Numbered from the stretch's first letter, positions 41,360-54,939 are shown. The stretch: 64,000 nt of DNA from Sceloporus undulatus (GCF_019175285.1 NC_056525.1:131017874-131081873); one strand, 5' to 3'. A program made the numbers and translations. Notes: generated from the sequence alone by a model not told the origin.

Positions 41360-43605
41360 TGTATTCAGTTATACTGTACTATGTATTCACATTTGTAGCT
41401 CTATTTTCACTATCATAAATCTCCCCCTCCCCCAAATCTTACCTTAAAGTCTGTGAGCCATTCTGAGTGATCACTCTATTCAAGAGCAAATGAGAACAAT
41501 ATTGCTATAGCTATGATAGAAAAGGTTATTTTACCACATGCTGTACTCTATTCCCCCCCCCCAAAAAAAAAAAGATTTGCTAGGTCCTCAAACACTAAAG
41601 CTGCAAGACAAAGACAGCATGTCTCAGGTGCCTTAGTAACAGATCTCACAAAGTTTAAATTTGATCAAGCTATTTTCTTTTAAAGCAGGGGTGAGTAAAA
41701 TCATGGAATCTAGAGTGCAGTATTAATCCCTCCAGGAGACGTTGGAAGGATCATCCCCTGCAAATACCCTGCACATTTTTTAACCTCCTTTGCTTCCAAA
41801 CAGCCTCTAGAATGCATGTGATTATTTTTGCCAATCCTTAAGCTTTCCTGGGTTTAAAATGGCTCAGTGGGGCCCAAAAATGTGGCAAAAGTATTACCAA
41901 TATTCTAGAAGGAATTTGGATGTAATTTATAATCCATGCAGATCCTAGTGAACAGTATTTTGCCCTTTCCAGTTTTAAAGGAGGGGAAACACCAGCAATT
42001 TTTAATTGATGAATACAATAGGGAATCAGTTTCACAATACATTTTCTGATATTTTCTTTGATGCAATTTGCTGAAGGCAAAATTCAGATTGCTTATGGAC
42101 ACCTGATGCCTATTCAAGGGTCTGGATGTAGTGTTCTGAATTGGAAACTACATGACAGATTTTTGCAAAATGTAGCAGCAGTTGACACCCTGTTTGGCAT
42201 GCACAGGTTTCTCTTTTATCTGCATATGTTTGTTTTTGGCCACTGTGGATTTTGGTTTTCTCTTTCTTCTGTGCCAAACACTCCCCCAGGCTGACCATAA
42301 AGACCAATGCTTCTCCTTCCCACTTGGACATTCTGTGCTTTATGAGGAGCAGGCCGACTCAGAGAGGCATCTGCCCTTGTCCCAGCAGTCAGACATAACA
42401 TGGTTACATCCAAGCTGAGACCTCCAGAGAACCACATGGGAGCTCTGTACAGTTGTAATAATAATATGACTGACTATGGGGACATAACAAGATCCTTCTC
42501 TGAACCTGCCCACCCTCCATGAGGCATGGAATAGATGTGCAGGGCTTCAAAGGCTGTATGGTAAATTGGAGTTGTAGTATATGGATTAGCCTAGGTCCAC
42601 ATGTGAAACTACTATGCTGTCCTGAGTCGCACTGAATTGTAGCAAGAGTCTTTTTTATTCCTGACTTGCATTACAGTAGGTTCAGTCTTCTGGATAATAG
42701 TCTTCTAGATAATACATTTCAAAGGAAAAAAGTTTACAGTTACTAAAAATAATATTCTGTTGGTTCAAACATGTGAAAATTATGAATCAAGTTTCCAGCT
42801 CAACAAGCAAATATAGCTCAAGCACCTGAAAATGAGAAAAGCCTTTTTCTCTTCCACCCCTGTCTTGAACATCATTAACTAAAAGCCATACTTCAGTTAC
42901 AAAACCAGAACTTAGCCAGAGATATCTGCTAAACCTTTTGGTTTCATATCACAAGAAAAGTGGGATATAATAAACAAACAAACAAAGTTGTGTTGATGAA
43001 AAGGCAGTTAGGTCCCCATTTCAGCAAAGAGAATCAACAGAGTGCTAAATTTCATACATAACCTATGTGGTCCATTTAACATGCCCTAACTTTGCAGAAA
43101 CAGATATACTTTCATTTTGGTGGATTTTTTTTTTTTAAGTATTGTGCTGACTACCTGCTGAAAGTGAAAAGGTAAGCCCTAGAGATGCTGCAGAAGTATA
43201 TTGCTAAGGTCATATTGCTATGGCTTCATATTAAAACAAAAGAGACATAAGCTAAATGCCAGAACAGAATGGACTATTCTAACTCTATCTATGGAAGGCC
43301 TGGCGGCAAATTATATAAACTGGTTCAGTTGGTAATAAATATGTGGTTCACTTTGATGAACAAACAGCTGATGAGATGAACTGTGCTAGTAAGAAGAACA
43401 AGAGGTTGAATTAAATTTCTTATAAGACAAATAGACTATTGAACTAGAGACCATAGAAGAGCAAGAATAAATGTTGACTTCTCATAGAACTACAAATGAT
43501 GCCGATAAACAGTTTCACAGCCTGATCCAGTCCCTCTAAAAAAGAATCAAGTGTGTGATGTAGAAAGTAATTGTAATTGTAATTCTTTTAATCCTCAATT
43601 CTTTT
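41360..43605. other. Intergenic, nothing recognised
   Basis: No exon or clear repeat family found. Open frames at 42058-42437 on both strands have no likeness. Short homopolymers (C8A11 at about 41553) only. Confidence 0.45.
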
Positions 43606-43609
43606 AATT

Positions 43610-43792
43610 ATTTTGATTGTTTAATTTTGTTTTATTGTAGTATGGATGGGGCAGAGGGAATTAATAGGATGTATCTTAATAGTATGTTGTATTTTATAGT
43701 GTGTTTTACCCGATGTTGTAAACCCCTCAATCCTATTGGGAGAGGCAGGATATAAATAATTTTTTTTATTATTACTATTATTATTATTAAAG
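43610..43792 (+). mobile_element. L2 LINE 3' end with (ATT)n tail
   Basis: TTTAATTTTGTTTTATTGTA, GATGTTGTAAACCCCTCAAT, GGGAGAGGCAGGATATAAAT and an ATTATTACTATTATT tail. Confidence 0.75.
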
Positions 43793-43864
43793 TCAGTCAA
43801 AGACATGGAGCAGTACACAAAGAGAAAAGGAAGTAGATGAGGATGGGCTGATGACTAGGTTGAA

Positions 43865-44025
43865 AAATGATGACTGTCATGGCTCAATGCAGTGGAATTC
43901 TAGGATTTGTAGTTTTGTGAGATACTTAGCTTTCTGTCAGAGAGCTCTGATGCCACAACAAACTACAAATCCCAGGATTCCATAGGATGCACTCAGGGAA
44001 AACTGCATTATTTCCACGGTGCAGA
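43865..44025. mobile_element. Palindromic MITE (CACACTGCAGAAATAAT family)
   Basis: CATGGCTCAATGCAGTGGAA, TTCTAGGATTTGTAGTTTTG on the left pair with CAAACTACAAATCCCAGGAT and TCCATAGGATGC on the right. The right end is CATTATTTCCACGGTGCAG. The left end is trimmed. Confidence 0.8.
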
Positions 44026-44029
44026 AGAG

Positions 44030-45295
44030 GTCACTCTGAAGAAGAACAAATCCCAGAACAGGTTTCTAGATGCTGACTGTGATCCAGCAAAGGTGTAATG
44101 GCTCCACACTTGGGGTTGTATTAGCCAGTGAACAGAAACCAAATCAAGTAATGGAGCACAACCATGTTCTAATGCTGGAGCACAACCAGCATTAGAACAG
44201 ACATTGAAGAACTAGCCACAGAGCAAACACAATGAAACAAGGTATGTGAGCTGAGAGAGAGAAGTAATCATTGAGCTACTGTCCAGCTACTGAAATAATA
44301 GCTGATACTTTAATCAAGCTTCTACCAAGGCACTATCTTGACAATGTAAAAGTCCAGATAGGGTTTCAGGGATACATACATTGTTGAAAAGAAGTGTTAG
44401 ATTTAGCAACATTTGCATGCCTATATTGCTCATATCATTGCTCATGTGCATGTAACTCTATAGCAGTTTAGGCACAATATGTAATTATGGTGATTACCTG
44501 TTCTTTCTGCTTTTTCCACACACAATTCTTTTGTGCATCACTGTAATCTACAACCATGATCTTTCCCTTATCTTTCATCCATTAGACCATGTATTTGATT
44601 ATGATAAGGATTTGTTTCTTTCTCTACTACTTTCTCTACTATACCTTGCTTGTGAGGGTGTGTGTGTGAGAGAGAGAGAGAAAGAAAGAGACTGGTTGTT
44701 GTTCAACCTCTACTTTTGCGAATTTGATTTCTCTGCTTGATCTAGTACTATCTCTCACATTTCTCAACACCTTTAAAATTGTTAAATTGAATTAAAATCA
44801 GCCATCATAGAAATTTGATTTTGAGGCAGAGAGGTGGAAGGGAGAAATTATGATATACTTCTTATTTAAAAAAATCAGCTGAATCCTTTTAGGCAGCTAT
44901 CGATATGAATATGTAATCTACAGTTACGCATTTGTAACTGTTGTGTATTCACTAAACTAGGGGCTATGTTATGTAGGGACCATGAAAGTCCTCCAAATCT
45001 TACTTACCAATAATCAGCCTTTGGAATCAAGTGGCCTCCATTCCCCTGTTGATAAAGTAGCAGCTTGGTGATGTTTCCACACACACCTCTTGTGCAATTG
45101 ACCTCCAGTATGAGTGTGATTTGCAACAGGGGATTTGTTTTGTACCTGTCACATCAGAAATATTTTATGAGACGCGGCGGGAATGTCAGGCAGCTGCTTT
45201 TCAATTGACAAGGGTTAGATCCCCATCAATCCCAGCAGCTGCAGGGTTTGGGGCGATGTGGCTGAAATGCACTACATAGCACCATAGTTACAATG
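44030..45295. other. Intergenic, nothing recognised
   Basis: No exon or repeat was identified apart from a GTGTGT/GAGAGA microsatellite at about 44657-44690. Confidence 0.45.
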
Positions 45296-45299
45296 CACA

Positions 45300-45745
45300 G
45301 TAGCCTCCTCCCATATAAACTGCCCTGTACACTTAGGGCCTCTGGAGGACAGTTACTTCAGGCAGCTGGGACGAGGTTGGCAACTGTCATTCAGAAGACA
45401 TTTTCTTCAGCCACCCCCTAAACTATAGAATTACCTGTCAGAAGAAATTTTATAGATGAATATGCTGTCCAAATTTAAAACAGCATTAGAGTCAAGTCTC
45501 TTCCAGCGGGCCTATCCAGATGATTTTTAAATTGTGAATTAAAATTTGGGAATTTTATGCTATGAATTGATTGTTTTAATGTGTACTGACTTTATTTGTT
45601 CATTTAAATTGATGTATGCTTTTAACTAATGTGTGTTTTTAACTGATGCTGTCTGCTGTATGCTGTATGGTAATTTGTTGTTGTTCCCTGCCTTGATCCA
45701 CAGGAAGAGATGAGTAAGAAATCATCATCATCACCATCATCATTT
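45300..45745 (+). mobile_element. L2 LINE 3' end with (ATC)n tail
   Basis: TAAACTGCCCTGTACACTTA and GGCAACTGTCATTCAGAAGA keep the L2 C-terminal order, followed by TTTTAATGTGTACTGACTTT, CCCTGCCTTGATCCACAGGA and ATCATCATCACCATCATCAT. Confidence 0.75.
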
Positions 45746-45749
45746 ACAA

Positions 45750-48700
45750 TTTTGCCATATATTTTTCAAAGCTTATTTTCATGATATGCTTTGCCATTCT
45801 AATTTTCTACAAAAAAAAATAGTTGAAAAATCTTCAAAAGACAAAAAGGGTGTCCTGAAATGAATGGGGAACTAGTAATGAAGAACAGGTTAAAGTGTAA
45901 GCTTTAAGGCCTTTGTGCAAGCTCAGAACAATGCTCAGAGGTACTTAATATTATTAATTGTTTTCTAAATTTTCCATATGGAGAGAGAGAGAGAGAGAGA
46001 GTTAGATTCAGAATGTAATTCCACCCTTCACTATGCTGTTACAGTGGAATGATATACAGTACACCTGGCTTAATAAATGCTATTAAAATGGAAGACTCTG
46101 AATTTGTCACACTATTGAAATTACACTATCATAGTTGTGAGGATCTTGAAAAAGAGATAACAAAAGCCAAAAGTATGCCTATATACTCAAACAGAAAATG
46201 TTAAATTTATGGTACAAATATATTGCATTTAGATAAATTCCTAAATCCTGTTGTTGTTAGTCCCAACTAGATAGAATCACTGAAGCAACTGGGCTTACTT
46301 CTGTACAGACTAAATAAAAACTGATTAATTGTATTTACTCCAGCTGTTACTAACCAATATGATTTCAGCCATAATGTTGGTGGTGGGTGCTGGTGCAGAT
46401 ATGGAATATTCAAGTCATGTTGAAATTTTCTTTCTTAACTTTTACATGTCTTTTGCAAATTCTTCATACTTTTGGAAGGATTTTGTTAAATAATGTAGTA
46501 TAAATACATTTCCCTAGATTAGGTGGAGAAATGTTTCTCCCATTTCCTATGCAACCCATCCCTTATCAGCCCTTTTGCAAGCTAAACATTTGCAGTGATA
46601 AAAATGTGAGGCCTTATACAATATGCAGTATGGAAAAGTTGTTACAGATGTAAAATATAGATACTGTTCTCATTTATAAACCTGATTGGCCAACTTTTTT
46701 TAAAAAAAATTCTTATTATTTTAAATATTATTTGCAGGAGAGGAATATTTGGATGGTTTGCAGACATTTCTGTGCCAGAGAGAGGAAAATATTCTCAAAA
46801 TTAAAATGTGTTAAAAGGCAGCAACTACTGTAACAAGAAAGCAGAAGAAAACTTAAATAGATTTGGTAAATCTGATCATTAGCTGTTGGTTTAGCTAGGT
46901 ATTGATAAGTATTTGGAATCATTATATAACTAAGTGAATCCTTTTTCTTTTCCAGTTAAGAAAATAGTGTCTTATGAATCCCACCCCCATTCCAGATAAC
47001 TCCCTAATTTTGGTGCCATTTGTTCTGTGTGCAAAAATGGAGAAACAGTGCATGCTGCATTGTATAAAACAAATGTGAGTGCTTAACATTTTAAAAATTT
47101 TAAAGAATCAAATGTGCCAATTCTGTAACAGTCTGTTTTTATTGTTATTTGTTCTTTTTCCACATTGGATTAATGTATGGAACCATTAATTGTTAGACAG
47201 CAATGGTACCCATTAACCTTATTTTGATTTTGTATATTCCAGCTAACAATATCAGGCTTGCTCTAGTACAATCTTGGTAAATTGTGGGATAGTTTTTTGC
47301 ATTCTGTATTTGAACACTTTAATTTTTAAAACAAAAGCCTATAAATCTCATTAGTTGGCAACCAGACATGACTAGAGGGATCAATACACTCACAAAAAAT
47401 AGTTTCATCTTTGTGCTTGTTGACTTCCCACAAATCACTGTTTCTCAAAGACAACAATTTAAGATCAATTTATAAATGAAACTTTTTTTATTGCTGTGCT
47501 GACACCAAAAATGCCCTTATTTGCTAACAATATACATGTCTTTCACAGGCTTTTGCTAATTCTTTCTCTCTTTGTCAAAACTCTCGAAAAAGAGGTCCCT
47601 GTATCTTCTGATTAACTGAAATAATATAGACATGAGATGGAAGTGCAGAATATTTCTACATATTAATTGTCTATGAAGTGGAATGCATTCCATGATGAAC
47701 ACACACACTCCTGATGTTCCTGTTCAATAAAGTGACTTTTTTTAGAACAGAAATATTCCTTGCATTTTCCTTCTGTTTCAGAATAACAGAATATGGAATA
47801 TACATCAAAATTTTAAATTGCTGGAAAAAAATCTTGCATTATTTCTTGTCTATATTGTTGAAACAATCAGTTAAATTGCTCTTGTCTTTGCTCCTTAGCT
47901 CTTGTAATAAGCCAATAAAGTTTGCAAACACACCGTTGATCAAATAAGTTTGTCGCCTTTGCTCTTTAGCCTAATAAGCCAAAAATGTTTGCAAACACAC
48001 AAGCTAGTTAGAAAATTAACACAAATATCAAAGCAATAATTTAAGAAATATTGAAATGTTTATATGCTTCTATTGTCATACCGTTGGCTTCTTTTGAATT
48101 TGCTGTTGAAACTTCAATTTTACAATGTGGCTGTGTTTGCTAAAATGCAATTATTGAAAATATATAAATGACATTAATATAGAACATGAATATGATGGTG
48201 TGAAAGACATGTAAAACAGAAGTCCTGTATATAATCTTACCTGAAAGTTAGTCCATTAAATCAGAATAAACTTGAACAAAACTGGACTGCCTAGAGTCAA
48301 CGAGTAAGATATAGCACTTGGAGTCAAATGTAGCAATAACTGATTGCAAAGCAGTCAGGAATGATTTGGGTAAAACAAAAACAGAGGATTAAGCTAGATG
48401 AAATGTTAAAAGCTGGTACTCCTTTAATTTATATTGTTTTTATTTTTAAACTGACAGCAATGGGGTCCCCCAATCAGATTGTGCCATACAGGGAAAGTCT
48501 GTTCAACTCTTTCCCCTCTCTGCTGCAGATCTCTTGAAAATGCTGGAAATAATCACCCCTGCATTCCTGGGCCCTGTTGCTATTCATTCCATAAAGAAAG
48601 CTGCCATTGGCATCAAGAACAGTTTTTCTCTGGGGAGAAATATCGGTTTCACTAGGGGTAGGCAAGCGTGAAATTTTCACCAGGACTGTAACTCAGTGAG

Positions 48701-51395
48701 AAAGGGTAACACCATACCACACCACCTACACAGCACAGCCCCAATCCTGATCTCCCCACCCATTCCTAACAACTGTTAATTGTAAAGCAAGACATGTTAA
48801 ATGTGAGCACACATTTAATGTATTGTTTACTTCACAATGAGCTGGGAATTTTTTTGAGATTACACAGGTTTTCCAGCAGAGGTGAAGGGTGAATTGTAAA
48901 TTATTATAATGCATTCTGAAATGCAGTGGCTGTGATTTTGTTTAAAATTATAGCATAAATATTTTTCCTTGCACATATTAATTTTAAAATGTTGTGAACA
49001 TACAGGAGAAAAGTGGAATTTTTAAAAATTGCATCTACTACAAGTACCGTTCCTAAAGGGTAAAAAATGGCCCATGAAGTGATCATGTTACAGGACATAT
49101 TATACTCCGTGAAGACTTCATTCAGTCCTGTGCCTTTTCCCTTTTAACAGAACAGGTTGCAAACTCACCAAAGTATCTATTAAGAAATTCCCTTTTTATC
49201 AGTGTAATTGATAGCCCAGGGACTTAAAATGTGACTCAAATTTTCATGACTTTCCAAAAGCTTTCAACATTTTTTCATGATAATGAATTGAATATGGCCA
49301 ATATTTCAAAAGGTATGTTTTTAAGTAGTTCCTAAATTGTCTGGCAAACATATTAAATTGAATCCTTTGATTTCTTGTCTACACCTAAAGAGGCCATGCA
49401 CGTATGGAAGCAGGGAAGCAAATCTACCTTCTATGTGCATAGCAACCAAATGAAGAATCTGGTTACATATGGAAAACTACAGATCATCATAGGCAAAACA
49501 GGAGACAATCTACTGCTCTATGCCTGAGTGTACACATAACTACAAATAACAGTGTGCAAAACTCAGGGAAGCATGCTGCCTCTGATCTTGGCACCTTATA
49601 GATAGTTATTTTGCATTGATCTGCGTGCCTACTTTCTATGCACAAAACTAATCAGACACTCATAGCACCTGGGGATATGTGGGCATTTCTGGCAGATGGA
49701 CATTTCCCTCCTTCCAAGTAAATAATTTCAGTGTAGTGTGCATAAAATTCAGAATGTACATTTAGTAGCCTCCTATAAACACATTTGAGAAGTCTGGTGT
49801 TAAAAATAATGCATATTTTTGTACAAGTAGAAATAATACTTCAAAACTGAACTTAAAATTCTGAAATACATAAGCATTAAATAGTAGCAGTAGTAATGGA
49901 GACACTTTTTGCAGGTTAATTATTGTTAATAATTTACATAGTTATCATGCATATGTATTAGTAGTAATTTTTTTAAAAAACATATTATTTTAAATTGCTA
50001 TACAATGCTTGCATTTAATTCTTGTTTGCACCCTAGTGGACTAAGCTATACCTTTTTTTCTTCCTCTTGCATGTGTGTTAGCCCAACAGGAGAGCTCCAC
50101 TTTCCTTGCCTGCCACAACAGGGTAAGGACTATCACTTATTTCCAGGTTGTAGGTCAGAAGCTCTTCTAAAGTACATAGGCCTTACCAGTATGTCTTCCA
50201 TGCATTACTCAGAAGTCCTCCTTTTTTCCACTGTGTCTGGGCAGTTTCCCTATTTCCTACTATGCAAAACCTGTGAAGAAAAACACTGTGCATAAGATCT
50301 GAAAGGCGCCATGCCAGTCTTCCCTCTGGCATTTTGAGGAGTCCATCTCGCTGCATTCCCTTGCCCAGTCTAACCAATGTGCAGACTACTGTACAACAGC
50401 ATTGTCCTGAACAGGTAGTCTGAACACTGGGGCGACGGAGCAGGATTGGGTTAGGTTCACATTAACCCTCCTTATGTTTTGGGGTAAAAAAAAACCTCCC
50501 TTCCCACATCAGGCTTTGTTTTCAGCTTTCCCTCAAATTCTGCAGTCCTCCTTGAAATGCACTGAAGTGCTGCGATTTCTAGTCTTGACGTGGCACATTT
50601 GCAGTAGACTGTGGATCTGGCAATGAATTTAGGACCAGAGGAGGGGGAGGGCTGGGTCTGAGCATCCATATATGGGATGATGTCACCCTGGGGAGGTTTG
50701 GGTATGCACTGTGCCGCTGGTGAGACCGCTGGAATTGCCTGCTCTCAGACATGGGTCTGTGTATAAAATGGTACCAGATGTTTTAGTGTAATGTTAAGCA
50801 GTCATTTCATCTTGAGGCCAGGTTTTTTTCCTCAACTGGGCAGGAAATGGGCCCCACTATGGAAAAGCTGTAAAAACTCAAGAAGTACAGTTTTGCTGCA
50901 GCAAGTTCAGTTCAGAGTGAATTAAAAGTTATTGTGTTGTTGTTTTTTAAAAAGGGACTTTGGTGAAACAGTCATTAAGAGAAAGAGATAATGTAAACTT
51001 TCTGATTCTTTTAGTCGATCTGCCTTTTCTTTTATTTGTTGGCCTTTTGGTTTCAGTCAGAAAATGTTTTTTTTAAAAAAATCTTGGAAGAGGCGAGTCA
51101 TAAGGAGGCTGCTTTGGACTTGCACAGTAATTACAGCCACTTCCTGAAAGTGAAGCCCCCACAAAAAGTCTGCAGAAATGTTCTTTGTCAGAGAGTCTTC
51201 ATAAGTAATTAGTTCCACATGTGCTCTTCCTATTTTCCTCCAGCTATTTGGGCTTGCTTGAGACATTACTGGAGCTCAAGTCTAGCTCTAAACTTTTCCC
51301 TCCAAGTGAAACTGTTTGTGGTGTTATCAGAATCAGTTTTTGTTTTTATTGTTGCTTGCTTAAATTGTTCTAGTAGCTTTAGAGATAAAGAAGTT
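45750..51395. other. AT-rich, repeat-poor DNA, no gene
   Basis: For 5.6 kb I recognise no transposon family and no exon-like frame, only a GA microsatellite (about 45979-46001) and a local direct repeat at 47887-47998 (CTCCTTAGCTC...GTTTGCAAACACAC twice). Low repeat content over this length is unusual for the window. Confidence 0.5.
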
Positions 51396-51399
51396 CAAA

Positions 51400-51700
51400 G
51401 CTATTTTCCAAGGGCCCACTCCTAGCAGAATTCAGAGGGAGGCTACTAGGCAGAGGGCCTTTTCAGTAGTAGCACCCTAGTTATCGAATGTCCTCCTCAG
51501 AGAGGCTTGTCTGGTGCTTACCCCGTTTTCTTTGGGAGGCCACCCAAGGGAAGATTTTATTTCTGAAACTTTTAAAAGAGATTTGGATATGAAGCATCTA
51601 GAAACTTGCATACGTTAAGGATGTGCTGGTATCATGGAAGTTTTGTAATATGAAACCAATTTTACCTCTGTTGCAATTTCATTTGTATTTTTTATTGTGG
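51400..51700 (+). mobile_element. L2 LINE 3' part, decayed
   Basis: GGGAGGCTACTAGGCAGAGG, GCCTTTTCAGTAGTAGCACC and GAATGTCCTCCTCAGAGAGG are L2 3' UTR/C-terminal words. The tail is unclear. Confidence 0.6.
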
Positions 51701-52174
51701 TTGGACTGTAGTTTAATTTTTCATATAAACCTCACAGAATATAATAATTATTCAAGGGAAGTAACAGCACCACTCTATTTTATTGTAATAAAAGTGACAC
51801 TGCCCTCCTCTCATACACATCAAGAAGTTCTCTACTAAGATGATGCCTGCTACTACATGAGTATGCCATCTAAAGAAAGAAAAAAAAAACTGAAACAATA
51901 ATTTCTGTTTCAGAATTATTGTTTTCCATGTGCAAAGTAAACAAATTATTTTGCTGACTAAAACAAAGATTTCTTTCACTAGTTAGGATTTCTAATCTAC
52001 ATCTTTACTTTATGCAGAATTGGATATATTGCAAGCAACAATGTTGGCTTAGGAATATGAAATCTTGTCTCTGTGCTCCGCATTCTAGCGCAATATTGGC
52101 AGGCAGGAGCTCAGTGGAAAGCCTGACTCCATTTGTGTGATCAACAAGGAGGAGGCAGAGCAACCCCTCCAGAT

Positions 52175-52287
52175 TATGGATAGGATAGCCATGTGTCGGT
52201 GATGCTTTGATTGAGAATTCCTGCATGGCAGAGGGTTGGACTGGATGGCCCTTGTGGTCTCTTCCAACTCTATGATTCTATGATTCT
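52175..52287 (+). mobile_element. CR1 3' terminus
   Basis: GATAGCCATGTGTCGGTGAT to TTCCAACTCTATGATTCTATGATTC-type tail: the last ~110 bases of a CR1, abutting a second CR1. Confidence 0.9.
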
Positions 52288-52747
52288 GCACTGGTCAGGC
52301 CCCACCTGGAATATTGCGTCTAGTTCTGGGCACCACAATTAAAAAAGGATGTTGAGGAGCTGGAGCATGTCCAGAGGAGGGTGAACAAAATGGTGAAGGA
52401 TCTGGAAACCATGCCCTATGAGGAACAACTTAGGGAGCTGAGGATGTTTAGCCTGGAGAAGAAGAGAGGGTTAAGAGGTAATATGATATCCCTGATAAAT
52501 ATTTGAGGGGGTGTCAAATTGAGGATGGAGCAAGCCTGTTTTCTGCTGCTCCAGAGACTAGGCCCCAGAACAATGGATTCAAACTACAGAAAAGCGATTC
52601 CACTTAAACATTAAGAGGAACTTCCTGACAGTAAGAGTAGTTTGACAGTGGAACACACTCCAGAGGCTGGATGGCTATCTGTAGGGGGTGATTTGATTCT
52701 GTGTTCCTGCATGGCCCTTGGGGTCTCTTCTAACTCTGATTCTATCT
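52288..52747 (+). mobile_element. CR1 3' part, tandem to the previous copy
   Basis: CACTGGTCAGGCCCCACCTG at the left through GGCACCACAATTAAAAAAGG, GCTGGAGCATGTCCAGAGGA to TCTTCTAACTCTGATTCTAT. Same strand as the copy before it. Confidence 0.92.
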
Positions 52748-52854
52748 AGAATGGAAGTAACAATAATGAAATAACATGAAAATCCTAAAAATGATTTTAT
52801 ATGTACATAATGTAATTCCACTAATAAGTCAAACAATAATAATACATAAGATTT

Positions 52855-52980
52855 TTAGATTGTAAGCCTGAGGGCAGGGAAATGTGTAATTAAATTGTAA
52901 GCCGCTCTGATAGTCTTGGCTGAAGAGCAGGGAATAAATAAATATTATTATTAAGTATTATAATAAATTTGTAATAGTAA
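52855..52980 (+). mobile_element. L2-type 3' tail
   Basis: AGATTGTAAGCCTGAGGGCA, AGCCGCTCTGATAGTCTTGG and a TAAATAAATATTATTATT tail; sister of the copy at 19770. Confidence 0.8.
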
Positions 52981-53569
52981 CTGTATCACTGGCAAAAAGG
53001 TGATTATACATTTAATATTAGAATTTATTCAATAAACATGCTTTATGATTGCTGACTGAGAAGCTGTTTTGATTTAAATCTTCATTCTCATACATTAAAT
53101 CTTCATTCTCATACCACTCAGGACAATATCAAATGGGAGGAATGTCTCTCAATTTTGAAAAAAAAGAAAGTACTGTAGGGCCAATTTGAAAATGAATGCT
53201 ATTACGTGAATGATTGTCAAATGCACAGAAGAACGCAGTACCCACCCCAAAGCCAAAGTAGTGTGAATGCAAAAGTTATCATATGAGTATGTATCCTTTG
53301 TAGTCTAGAGTTCGAATTAGCATCCCTGCACGTGCACAGTGAGGGCAGAATTGGATCGTGACCTCTTCACACTTCCGGCAGGGCTTGCCTCCAGTTCCCA
53401 TGGTTTTGCCTTGTTTCACATTATTTGTTCATTCATTACCCCTTATTTAGGCAATTCACATTATTTAGTTATTCTTTACCCTTTATTTCACGTTATTGAG
53501 GCCATGCACTTTATTTGTGCATTCATTACCCCTCATTTCACGTTATTTAGGCAATTCACCAATTCAAAA

Positions 53570-53745
53570 ACAGTCCAAAGCAATCTTGTGCTTGGTTTGC
53601 ACTATGACTGTAGAAGGCAGGGATAGAATCCCACTGGGTGACCTGGTGCAAATCACACTCTCTCAGCTTCCTCAGAAAATGGCAATGGCAAACCTCATCT
53701 GAATAAACCTGCCAAGAAAACCCAAAAAGCGGGGTGAGGGTCTCC
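53570..53745 (+). repeat. tRNA-derived SINE with MIR-like core
   Basis: GGCAGGGATAGAATCCCACT, GGGTGACCTGGTGCAAATCA, GGCAATGGCAAACCTCATCT and GAATAAACCTGCCAAGAAAA in order; the tail is lost. Confidence 0.85.
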
Positions 53746-53997
53746 TTATGGTTGTGTGTGTGTGAGAGAGAGACTGTGTCTGTGCCTTTAAGTCTCCAGC
53801 TATGGGGGGATTGGGGGAAGAGAAGGAGTCCCTCCCATTTGGGAGAGCTTTGCTGCAGTAAGGCTATGGGGGGCCTGGGTCCTCTCTGGTTCTAACCTGG
53901 CCCATTGGGAGTCCCACTGAAGGCAGTGGCACTGCCTCCAGTTGGAAGAAGAGGAAAGGGGAGGGGAAGCTGGGCAGGAACCAGAGCTGGTGACTAA

Positions 53998-54112
53998 AGC
54001 TACATTCACACTGGAGAAATAACCCAGTGTGGCACCTCTAACTCTTTGTGGCTCAAGGCTATGGAGTTCTGAGAGTTGGAGCTTGATGTGAGCCCAGAGC
54101 GATGCCCCTGAG
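53998..54112. mobile_element. Half of a palindromic MITE
   Basis: AGCTACATTCACACTGGAGA, AATAACCCAGTGTGGCACC and GGCTATGGAGTTCTGAGAG equal the left half of the 10890 element. The right half is replaced by GC-rich sequence (54112-54440) that has long G and C runs. Confidence 0.75.
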
Positions 54113-54511
54113 GGGAGGAAAACAGACCCCTATTCCTCAGGCCGCCCCACTTCATAATCCCCAAAGGAGAAGGAATGAAGGAAGGAGAACAACTCTGGGG
54201 CTAATAAAAAGGGGGGATTTTTCTCTCTTTTTGAAGCCCCCTGCCCCTGGAGGAAGGAAGGGAGGGAGGCAAAAAGGTCCCTGAGGGGCACAAGGGGTCA
54301 GGAGCAGGGCAAGCCCCAAGCCCCCCCTTTTGGGGGGAAGGGGGAGTTTCTGGGGGCCCCATAAGGGGGGTTTTCCCCCCCCCCCCCCACTCTTTCCTGT
54401 CAAAAGCAGCTGCTTTTCCTCCAGGCTGCCAGGGAAGCCCCAGAAGCCAAAACAAAATGGAGAATCATGGGAATTGATGCAGGGGGAATACCAGGGCCAC
54501 AGCAGACATGA

Positions 54512-54728
54512 TTATCACACCAAACAACACCGCATTGAATGCGAAGTAGCCTGGGAATAGGATTTGTGAATTCCCTAGTTCACCGAATTTACATAAGTGT
54601 GGATTGATGCATGATTGCGTTCGGAATGCAAGCCAATGCGTCTGATAACCTTTCACGTAATAACATGAATACACATGATTGCATTTAAGATGACACTGGA
54701 TTATACTTCCAATTTCAGTCGTGTGATA
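54512..54728. mobile_element. Small MITE with TTATCACAC ends
   Basis: TTATCACACCAAACAACACC at left and the complement of TATCACACGACTGAAATTGG at right. End sequence and the GAATGCGAA word recall the larger minisatellite-bearing element at 56256, so it may be a short relative. Confidence 0.45.
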
Positions 54729-54939
54729 TCGTCCCCAGTGACAGCCAACTATTGAGTTATCAGATAAAGAAAACCAAAGTGGATAACTGTTCAATGGATG
54801 TAGCAATACAGTTAAAGAATGAGAAATTTAATTTATAAAGGATCTTAATCAACAGATAATAAGAAAAGTTACTTGTGAGTATCACCCTTAAAAAGGTTCA
54901 TCCAAACTTAGTGAGAGCCATTACCCCTTGTTAGTTATG

